A stretch of DNA of 5,431 bases from an uncultured Pseudomonadales bacterium (GTDB taxonomy: Bacteria; Pseudomonadota; Gammaproteobacteria; Pseudomonadales; IMCC2047): contig CAMYKE010000129.1 in the NCBI GenBank assembly GCA_947258895.1, positions 1-5,431 of the forward strand, in the 5' to 3' direction. Each line of letters opens with the position of its first letter. Within the stretch, counting starts at the first letter, position 1. A program made the position numbers and the translations under genes. The notes under the pieces were generated by a model that worked only from the letters and a program-made list of their open reading frames with translations, searched no databases and was not told where the DNA came from. Positions 1-4,135 of the stretch are shown piece by piece.

Positions 1-2
1 AG

Positions 3-185
3 CTTTCCCAGCGCCGTGCCAAAGCAGTAGTTGCTGCAATCGTCGCTCGCGGCGCCGAACCGCACAGGATTTCAGCCGAAGGGCGGGGCGAACAAGAGCC
101 GATCGCGGATAATTCCACCGAGACCGGTCGATCCCTGAATCGCCGCGTGGAGATTGCGTGTCGCGAACAGGCGTCGCCTCCATAA
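3..185 (+). CDS. OmpA/MotB-domain outer-membrane protein, C-terminal end (5' partial)
   Basis: This is an open frame entering from the left edge and ending at TAA 183-185, giving 60 visible residues. They match the end of an OmpA C-terminal (OmpA/MotB) domain: LSQRRAKAV (residues 1-9), an ISAEGRGEQEPIADNSTE stretch in the middle, then GRSLNRRVEI. In this family the Asp of the ADN motif and the Arg of the NRR motif hold the diaminopimelate of peptidoglycan, so the protein most likely anchors the outer membrane to the cell wall from the periplasm. Only a short tail (ACREQASPP) follows the domain, so the gene is complete at its 3' end. The N-terminal part, which would show a beta-barrel, a lipobox or a longer multidomain form, lies outside the window, so the subfamily (OmpA porin, Pal-like lipoprotein or other) cannot be told. 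No clear intrinsic terminator follows. Confidence 0.88.
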   Translation, partial: LSQRRAKAVVAAIVARGAEPHRISAEGRGEQEPIADNSTETGRSLNRRVEIACREQASPP

Positions 186-210
186 GGCAGAATGAGAAAC
201 CGCTACGCCG

Positions 211-250
211 TCCCTGCTTACCCGGGTAACGAGTGAGGAGGACGCAGGGA
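211..250. repeat. Nested inverted repeats between the OmpA-domain and GFA genes
   Basis: TCCCTGC (211-217) and GCAGGGA (244-250) are perfect 7-base inverted arms. Inside the loop lies the perfect 12-base palindrome TTACCCGGGTAA (218-229). No T-run follows, so it does not look like a standard intrinsic terminator. It could still fold as mRNA in the GFA leader or serve as a protein-binding site. Confidence 0.4.
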
Positions 251-285
251 AAGTGTGGCATTCTAAGAAAATTCCAGATCACACA

Positions 286-292
286 TAAGGAG
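286..292 (+). promoter_or_regulatory. Shine-Dalgarno site deciding the GFA start
   Basis: TAAGGAG lies 6 bases upstream of the ATG at 299. It is a near-perfect ribosome binding site and settles the start in favour of 299 over the in-frame GTG at 233, which has no comparable site. Confidence 0.8.
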
Positions 293-298
293 ATTGAA

Positions 299-721
299 AT
301 GACGGATACAACCAGCAAAACCGGCAGTTGCCTGTGCGGCACAGTGCAATTCACGGCCCATAGGACCGCGAACAAGGTGGGGGCATGCCATTGCGAAATG
401 TGTCGTAAATGGGGTGGTGGCCCGTTCCTGGAACTCAACTGCGGGACCGAAGTTTCATTTAAGGGGGAAGACGCTATTACGGTATATACCTCCTCGGATT
501 GGGCCGAACGCGGTTTTTGCAGCAATTGCGGAAGCCATTTGTTCTATCGCTTAAAGGAAAGCGGACAGCATATGGTTCCTGTTGGCCTGTTCGACGACCA
601 GCACGACCTGGTATTCGAGCACCAGGTGTTTATTGATAAAAAACCCGAGTTTTACAGTTTCTCCAACAAAACAAAAAATATGACAGAGGCCGAGGTTTTT
701 GCGATGTTTGGCTCGCCATGA
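299..721 (+). CDS. GFA-family (glutathione-dependent formaldehyde-activating enzyme-like) zinc protein
   Basis: A 140-residue protein of the GFA/CENP-V fold. Seven cysteines occur in the family pattern: C11-x-C13 (CLCG), C30-x-C32-x2-C35 (CHCEMC) and C74-x2-C77 (CSNCGSHL). These bind two zinc ions in characterised GFA proteins. Family members were described as speeding formation of S-hydroxymethylglutathione from formaldehyde and glutathione, but many have no proven activity, so a role in aldehyde or thiol chemistry in the cytoplasm is only likely. The length is normal for the family. The start at 299 is chosen because TAAGGAG (286-292) sits 6 bases before the ATG and the domain begins about ten residues later. 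An in-frame GTG at 233 would add 22 residues unlike the family. The stop codon overlaps an ATG at 718. No glutathione-dependent formaldehyde dehydrogenase gene is visible beside it. Confidence 0.9.
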   Translation: MTDTTSKTGSCLCGTVQFTAHRTANKVGACHCEMCRKWGGGPFLELNCGTEVSFKGEDAITVYTSSDWAERGFCSNCGSHLFYRLKESGQHMVPVGLFDDQHDLVFEHQVFIDKKPEFYSFSNKTKNMTEAEVFAMFGSP

Positions 722-840
722 GCGCGGTCAGCGCGCCAGACACTCCGGCAATCTATCACCCGCGGATTACCGCAGCCACGCAGGTTTCCGCGCTGATTGC
801 ACAAAGTTGCACACACCCACCCATGGAGATCGAATCATGA
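718..840 (+). CDS. Candidate 40-residue ORF linking the GFA and SnoaL genes (doubtful)
   Basis: An ATG at 718 overlaps the GFA stop as ATGA. The frame stays open for 40 codons and ends with a TGA at 838-840 that overlaps the ATG of the next gene, again as ATGA. The product would begin MSAVSAPDTPAIYHPRITAA; I recognise no domain, signal peptide or membrane segment. The double overlap is what a translationally coupled small gene would look like. Against it, there is no Shine-Dalgarno sequence close to the ATG, and a 40-codon frame can arise by chance in GC-rich DNA. It may simply be a spacer in which ribosomes stay on the mRNA between the two flanking genes. Confidence 0.22.
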   Translation: MSAVSAPDTPAIYHPRITAATQVSALIAQSCTHPPMEIES

Positions 841-1220
841 AACGTGACCTGCAGGCAAACAAGGAGCATGCAATTGCGTTCTACCGAATGGCCTATTTGG
901 GAAAACCCGCCGAAGCTGTGGCCCAATATTCAGGAGCCCATTACATCCAGCACAACCCCCTCGTGGGTGACGGCAAGCAACCCTTCATCGACTACTTTGA
1001 GGAGATGGCGCGGGATTACCCGGGTAAGGAAATCGAATTCGTGCGGGCGGTTGCCGAAGGAGACCTCGTCGCTTTGCATACGCACCAGACCTGGCCGGGA
1101 GACGAGGAATACGTAACTATGGATTTTTTCCGCTTTGATGATGACGGCAAGATCGTTGAGCATTGGGACGCAATCCAGGTGGTGCCGGGTGAATCTAAAA
1201 ATGGTAACTCCATCTATTGA
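837..1220 (+). CDS. SnoaL-like / NTF2-fold protein (COG4922 type)
   Basis: A 127-residue protein resembling the SnoaL-like group annotated as predicted aldol-condensation-catalysing enzymes. Recognisable pieces are an N-terminal helix with AIAFYRMAYLGKP (residues 12-24), the signature YIQHNPLVGDGKQPFIDYF (36-54), and the C-terminal strand segment FFRFDDDGKIVEHWDAIQ, which is typical of the cone-shaped NTF2-like barrel. SnoaL itself closes a polyketide ring, but most short stand-alone members have no known substrate, so the enzyme label should be read as a fold assignment. No signal peptide is seen, so it should be cytoplasmic. The start at 837 has GGAG at 825-828, 8 bases upstream. Longer in-frame starts back to 699 would overlap the GFA gene and add sequence unlike the family. 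The gene lies 115 bases after the GFA stop and may share its transcript. Confidence 0.87.
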   Translation: MKRDLQANKEHAIAFYRMAYLGKPAEAVAQYSGAHYIQHNPLVGDGKQPFIDYFEEMARDYPGKEIEFVRAVAEGDLVALHTHQTWPGDEEYVTMDFFRFDDDGKIVEHWDAIQVVPGESKNGNSIY

Positions 1221-1335
1221 GCAAACACCACGCCCTTCCGGGACCTGCCCCGTTGCCAGCCAACGAACTTGCGCAACCGCCCTGGCGGATAGTTTGCAGG
1301 ATGCCGTGTGATAACTACTTCCGCGCGGAGGAACA

Positions 1336-1518
1336 ATGATATACGAAGCGCTTAAAACCGGGACGGTGGATAGTTGGTTGAAGCATTATGCATCACAACC
1401 TGATATATTCCCCGCTCGATCACTCGATAGGAAACTGCAATGCCATCACGTCGCCGCAAGGCTCCAGCTTCGATCTCCGTTAAAACCGCCGAACTCGCCT
1501 TTGCCGTCCCCCAGGTAG
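1336..1518 (+). CDS. Candidate 60-codon upstream ORF overlapping the phasin start (doubtful)
   Basis: An ATG at 1336 has a strong GGAGG (1327-1331) 4 bases upstream. The frame begins MIYEALKTGTVDSWLKHYAS and overlaps the first 79 bases of the phasin-like gene in a different frame. The first 30 or so residues look protein-like. The rest (rich in P, L, S and R) reads as a shadow of the phasin N-terminus. It could be a leader peptide, a remnant of an older gene start, or chance. The Shine-Dalgarno spacing is shorter than usual. I recognise no family. Confidence 0.25.
   Translation: MIYEALKTGTVDSWLKHYASQPDIFPARSLDRKLQCHHVAARLQLRSPLKPPNSPLPSPR
1378..1409 (+). promoter_or_regulatory. Possible sigma-70 promoter for the phasin-like gene
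   Basis: TTGAAG (1378-1383) is followed by TATATT (1404-1409), which matches the -10 consensus at five of six positions. The 20-base spacer is longer than the preferred 17, so the pairing is uncertain, although the AT-rich -10 stands out in its surroundings. Transcription would start about 25 bases before the phasin ATG at 1440. Confidence 0.3.
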
Positions 1519-1859
1519 TAGCCCATCGGGTGACCCGGATGGCACTCGCCGGTCCGGTGCTATCGTCACGCGATCGCAAGGAATTTAGCGGTATGGTCGC
1601 CGAGAAACACACCGCTTTTCAGCAGTCCTGGCAAGCGATGTTTAAGGAAGCCTGCCGCTTCAACCAGAAGCTTGCCGCCGACGTGACCAGGTCGATTGTG
1701 CATTCCTGCAACGCCCGTACCGCCACGCAAAAGCGCCTGGCCACCCGCACTCGCAAGGCGGCCGTCAGCGTCGCCGGCAAAGGCCTGGATCCGATTCACC
1801 GCAAAGCTACGGCTAACGCGAAACGCCTGGCGCGCACCAAACTAATTAACAAAAAATAA
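1440..1859 (+). CDS. Phasin-like protein (polyhydroxyalkanoate granule-associated type) with basic C-terminal tail
   Basis: A 139-residue protein. The core, AELAFAVPQVVAHRVTRMA (residues 17-35) followed by SSRDRKEFSGMVAEKHTAFQQS (43-63 region), resembles proteins annotated as polyhydroxyalkanoate granule-associated phasins in Burkholderia and relatives: a helical segment whose conserved PQVVAHR-x-TRMALAGP stretch precedes a charged amphipathic helix. Phasins coat storage granules in the cytoplasm and control their size and number. From about residue 95 the tail is rich in Ala, Lys and Arg (KRLATRTRKAAVS and KRLARTKLINKK), with no acidic run. This recalls the histone-H1-like tails of phasins such as PhaF that bind DNA, an analogy rather than an identified homology. 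The ATG at 1440 is preceded by TAGGA with about 7 bases spacing. No PHA synthase or other pha gene is in view. The 219 bases upstream hold only the doubtful short ORF and a weak promoter. Confidence 0.75.
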   Translation: MPSRRRKAPASISVKTAELAFAVPQVVAHRVTRMALAGPVLSSRDRKEFSGMVAEKHTAFQQSWQAMFKEACRFNQKLAADVTRSIVHSCNARTATQKRLATRTRKAAVSVAGKGLDPIHRKATANAKRLARTKLINKK

Positions 1860-1899
1860 CAGGGTCGCTGACACTTCATCTGCTGGCTGGGAGGGACTG

Positions 1900-2658
1900 C
1901 TAGCCCTGGCTCGCCTGGCCATCCGTCAGATGAAAAGTATACAATTTTTTGCTACGCATGATCTTCTGGTACCAGTCGTTAAACACCAGTTCCAGGTCGT
2001 CAATGATCAGCGTTCCAAAATCATGCTCCCGATAATCCATTGTAAAATCAAGGAATTGCTTCTTATACTTAACAGGTTTTTGAAATCGTATCACGGTGCT
2101 GTGCGCGGTTCGTATGGCATAGCGCGAATCTATGGAACTCTGCAATCGAGAGTTTTTGAAGCCGCTTCTTACTCTCTCCCGTAACCTGCCAAGTTCGTCG
2201 CCAAGCGGAAATCCCTGCAACATAATGCACGAAGGCGAGGCGGTTAGGCCCCTGAAACATACCTTGATTGGCCCGGCTCCCTGGACACTCTCCCGGATGA
2301 CCGCAACGTAGGACTCCGAGTCAATATTCTGCAGCGAAAAACCGGCATGGCAGGTGATGATGGACAACACCGTAAGATGAAAATCGGTTGCGGGGTAATA
2401 GTACTGGCCAGGCTCTATGCTGCGTGCCTGTTTTAAAAAGGTTGCCACCTTGGTCGCAATACTGTCGCTGAATCGCGCCAGTAGGGTAATGCCGCGCCTG
2501 GGGTCACCGGGATCGGAGATACAGGTATCGAGTTCAAACTTATCCTGCTGAAATTTTGTAAAAGCGTGGTCCCACAGTGCGTCATAAAGGGGCTGCTCTG
2601 CGTACATCGTGCCGCCACTATAGGCCATATGGGAATTGTTTACATTAGCAACTGTCAC
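1900..2658 (-). CDS. 2H phosphoesterase superfamily protein (LigT / 2'-5' RNA ligase-like)
   Basis: The protein has up to 252 residues and carries the two His-x-Thr motifs that define 2H phosphoesterases: H94-L-T96 (in FHLTVLSI) and H186-S-T188 (in AHSTVIRF), 92 residues apart. The upstream GDPRRGITLLARF and GQYYYPATDFH segments also fit this family. Such enzymes open or hydrolyse 2',3'-cyclic phosphates or 2'-5' linkages in RNA or nucleotides; the substrate here is unknown. No signal peptide is evident, so a cytoplasmic place is likely. The start is ambiguous. GTG at 2658 has AAGG about 5 bases upstream, but its first ten residues come from a dispersed repeat. ATG at 2628 sits at the repeat edge without a ribosome site. 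ATG at 2607 (MYAEQPLYDALW) is where the family-like sequence begins. The gene follows the desaturase on the same strand by 40 bases, suggesting co-transcription. It converges on the phasin gene with no obvious terminator between them. Confidence 0.82.
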   Translation of the reverse strand: MTVANVNNSHMAYSGGTMYAEQPLYDALWDHAFTKFQQDKFELDTCISDPGDPRRGITLLARFSDSIATKVATFLKQARSIEPGQYYYPATDFHLTVLSIITCHAGFSLQNIDSESYVAVIRESVQGAGPIKVCFRGLTASPSCIMLQGFPLGDELGRLRERVRSGFKNSRLQSSIDSRYAIRTAHSTVIRFQKPVKYKKQFLDFTMDYREHDFGTLIIDDLELVFNDWYQKIMRSKKLYTFHLTDGQASQG

Positions 2659-2669
2659 CGACCCCTTTA
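2633..2669 (+). repeat. Dispersed direct repeat, left copy
   Basis: The 16 bases GAATTGTTTACATTAG (2633-2648) recur exactly at 3680-3695. The similarity continues without gaps to 2669, giving 31 identical bases of 37; the mismatches are at 2649, 2652, 2653, 2656, 2658 and 2665. Sequence outside the match, on the 2H gene side, is unrelated between the copies, so the left boundary is sharp at about 2631-2633. It lies between the desaturase and 2H genes and forms the start region of the latter. Confidence 0.85.
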
Positions 2670-2696
2670 ACCGACCCCTTTAACCGACACCGTTAA
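2658..2696 (+). repeat. Three 13-bp tandem units
   Basis: CCGACCCCTTTAA occurs at 2658-2670 and 2671-2683, followed by a third unit with two changes, CCGACACCGTTAA, at 2684-2696. The first unit overlaps the end of the dispersed repeat. The array stops two bases before the desaturase stop codon on the complementary strand. The copy at 3680-3716 carries only one diverged unit, so the array grew, or was kept, at this copy only. Confidence 0.85.
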
Positions 2697-2698
2697 CC

Positions 2699-3550
2699 TC
2701 AGCTTTTCTCGAAGTGAACCGGATTAAACAGGGCCGCGTTCGCATGATGATTGTCGTGGTAAAGAACACCAAAACCGAACAAATTTGTTACCTTGTGCCA
2801 CCACTTTTCGTTCAGATTGATGGCTGCGTTTTTTCCATTTTCCGCAATCGGATGACTGAAATAGTTAATTCCGATAAAAACCCACCAACCTGAGATACAA
2901 ATCGGTAACCAGATAGCCGCGAACAGAGTTGGACCCAGCAGCAGCAACCAGAAAAACGGGATGCCCGCGAAGAGTAACGTCCCCACAATGGAAGTGAGAA
3001 CTTGAATTCCTTTAGGCAGCTGGTGGCATTCAGCGTGCCGCTCATCCAGGTAGTCCACACATTTTTTAGCCATGCTATTCGCATAGGGCCAAAAGCTTGA
3101 TTTGCCCGGGGAATGTGGATCCTTTTCCGGATCATCCGTATGGATATGATGGTAATAGTGAACGAGTTTCCAACCCAGAAAATTCGTCCTCAACAATAGC
3201 CCCGCGGACTCTCCGACAATGGAATTTAGCACGCGGATTCTGAACTGACCGTGACTTGCGTTATGGATCAAGGCAGCGGCACTCACGCCCACTGCATAGG
3301 TCAACGGAAGAAACAACAACGCCAGCATGGCACTCTGTTCAGGAGCAGGAGATAACAGGATTGCCAGCAAGAACGAGGCCAGTTGCGCATCATAGCGCAT
3401 GGTGGTCATCAGCCCGACGACCAGAATTGCCAGCCACCAGCTGCCCTCGTAAGAAGGCATCAAAAAACCTATGACAAGCCAAAGGCACGCAGCCCAGCAG
3501 CTAAAATACGTTAACACATAGTAGGGTTTGTCAAAAAATTTGCGGAACAC
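2699..3550 (-). CDS. Membrane fatty acid desaturase family protein
   Basis: A 283-residue membrane protein with the three histidine boxes of the fatty acid desaturase/hydroxylase superfamily: H96-NAS-H100, H131-YY-HH135 (followed by IHTDDPEKDPH) and H265-DN-HH269. These bind the di-iron centre that, with O2 and reduced electron carrier, inserts a double bond or hydroxyl. Hydrophobic stretches at about residues 12-31, 38-48, 57-66, 74-95 and 185-235 fit an inner-membrane protein. The only start after an in-frame TAG is GTG at 3550, with a loose AGGCGAAGAAAG upstream. The C-terminus is short: only 14 residues follow the third box, whereas many desaturases have several tens, and the tandem repeat begins almost at once, so the tail may have been cut or replaced. 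Substrate and position of desaturation cannot be read from sequence. A carotenoid or sphingolipid hydroxylase role is possible. By eye its DNA is more AT-rich than the neighbouring + strand genes. Confidence 0.88.
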   Translation of the reverse strand: MFRKFFDKPYYVLTYFSCWAACLWLVIGFLMPSYEGSWWLAILVVGLMTTMRYDAQLASFLLAILLSPAPEQSAMLALLFLPLTYAVGVSAAALIHNASHGQFRIRVLNSIVGESAGLLLRTNFLGWKLVHYYHHIHTDDPEKDPHSPGKSSFWPYANSMAKKCVDYLDERHAECHQLPKGIQVLTSIVGTLLFAGIPFFWLLLLGPTLFAAIWLPICISGWWVFIGINYFSHPIAENGKNAAINLNEKWWHKVTNLFGFGVLYHDNHHANAALFNPVHFEKS

Positions 3551-3593
3551 GAGCTTTCTTCGCCTACAAGGCTATCCAATCCAGTGGGCAACA

Positions 3594-3622
3594 AGCATAG
3601 TTATCTTCTATTGGTGGTGCAA
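3594..3622 (-). promoter_or_regulatory. Possible sigma-70 promoter for the desaturase
   Basis: Read on the - strand, TTGCAC (3622-3617) and TATGCT (3599-3594) are separated by exactly 17 bases. Only three and four positions match the consensus hexamers, but spacing and location are right: the RNA would begin about 35 bases before the GTG start at 3550. The pair could be chance. Confidence 0.33.
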
Positions 3623-3679
3623 GGCCCTTGCGCTGGACTCACACCTTCTGCAGCAATTCAAAGTACCGGTGACACTCGA

Positions 3680-3716
3680 GAATTGTTTACATTAGTAATC
3701 GTGAGCGACCCGTTTA
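3680..3716 (+). repeat. Dispersed direct repeat, right copy
   Basis: This is the second copy of the element at 2633-2669, in the same orientation and 1047 bases away, with 31 of 37 bases identical. It sits in the intergenic region 27 bases before an extended -10 promoter. The two copies bracket the desaturase gene and its upstream region. Both copies read on the - strand encode the same peptide fragment NVNNS, which is an effect of the repeat and not evidence of a gene. Confidence 0.85.
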
Positions 3717-3743
3717 GCCCGGAAAATTCGTCATACCAAAAAG

Positions 3744-3752
3744 TGATATAAT
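3744..3752 (+). promoter_or_regulatory. Extended -10 promoter (TGATATAAT) facing DUF3052/ahr
   Basis: TGATATAAT is a perfect TGn extended -10 with a consensus TATAAT (3747-3752). No good -35 hexamer lies 16-18 bases upstream, which extended -10 promoters tolerate. Transcription would start near 3759 and give a leader of about 180 bases before the DUF3052 remnant at 3938. It is the likeliest promoter for the remnant, ahr and DUF1810 group. Confidence 0.5.
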
Positions 3753-3754
3753 TT

Positions 3755-3766
3755 TCACCAGGGTGA
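3755..3766 (+). promoter_or_regulatory. Inverted repeat at the predicted transcription start (possible operator)
   Basis: TCACC-AG-GGTGA is a perfect 5-bp inverted repeat two bases downstream of the consensus -10, covering the expected +1. A repressor site here would block initiation. As RNA the two-base loop is too tight for a good hairpin, so a DNA-binding role is the better reading. No regulator gene is in the window. Confidence 0.28.
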
Positions 3767-3937
3767 TGACATGGCGGGTCAGGACAAACCATAGCTCCCG
3801 ACCAGCGGGTAGTCGCGGCATTGGCTCGGTGAGACATTTTCAAGCGTGGCACTATTGAAATCACGATCAGCCGCTTGCCAAGGCTGGACCTGAACCTCAA
3901 AACCGCACGCGTGAGAAGTCTTTATGAGGAGGTTCGG

Positions 3938-4135
3938 ATGGCCGGATATTCGACAAACCCCCTGGCAAAAAAGCTCGGCATCAAGGAATGCTCCCGGGTG
4001 AAAGTTGTAAACGCGCCCGCCCACTGCGTCGTGTTGCTCGACCCCCTGCCCCCGGGCGTACACATCTCAAACAGGCTAAAAAGTAATCGCGGATCCAAAT
4101 ACCTGTTAAACAGTCGGAAGAGGACAATGTCATGA
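3938..4135 (+). pseudogene. DUF3052 gene, 3'-truncated remnant
   Basis: The frame starts with a strong site, GAGGAGG (3926-3932), 5 bases before ATG 3938. Its first 45 or so residues are clear DUF3052: MAGYSTNPLAKKLGIKEC at the start, then RVKVVNAPAHCVVLLDPLPPGV and ISNRLKS. Family members run to about 130-150 residues and continue with a segment that includes a WPKK-type motif. Here the family likeness stops near position 4078 and the frame ends after 20 unrelated residues at 65 in total. I find no continuation in the other forward frames before the next gene, so this looks like an internal deletion that removed the C-terminal two thirds, not a simple frameshift. The function of DUF3052 is unknown. 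Its stop (TGA 4133-4135) overlaps the ATG of the next gene by 4 bases, so translation of the remnant may still feed ribosomes to ahr. A functional short form is possible but less likely. Confidence 0.72.

Larger units (their letters stand above)
3551..3937. other. Intergenic region between divergent desaturase and DUF3052/ahr genes
   Basis: These 387 bases contain no convincing gene. They hold a possible - strand promoter for the desaturase (3594-3622), the right-hand copy of the dispersed repeat (3680-3716), an extended -10 promoter facing right (3744-3752) with an inverted repeat just after it (3755-3766), and the ribosome site of the DUF3052 remnant. From about 3770 to 3925 I see nothing recognisable in any frame; the short frames crossing it do not resemble a known family. 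Confidence 0.6.

Noticed and set aside
233..298. In-frame GTG extension of the GFA gene by 22 codons
   Set aside because: The ATG at 299 has a near-perfect Shine-Dalgarno site and the extra residues are unlike the family.
1277..1288. CCGCC-CT-GGCGG hairpin after the SnoaL gene as a terminator
   Set aside because: The arms are perfect but the two-base loop is too tight and no T-run follows.
1860..1899. Bidirectional terminator between the convergent phasin and 2H genes
   Set aside because: Only weak imperfect stems (for example AGGG with CCCT around an 8-base loop) and no T-run on either strand.
2658..2696. CRISPR-like array
   Set aside because: The three 13-base units are directly adjacent with no spacers, so this is a simple tandem repeat.
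2633..2701. Integron attC site between the desaturase and 2H genes
   Set aside because: GTTAAC/GTTAAA sequences occur, but there is no proper GTTRRRY/RYYYAAC pair with inner inverted arms, and gene orientations across the window do not fit a cassette array.
3658..3900. 80-codon - strand frame whose end shares NVNNS with the 2H gene start
   Set aside because: The shared residues come only from the dispersed repeat. The rest resembles no family and the frame covers promoter-like DNA on the other strand.
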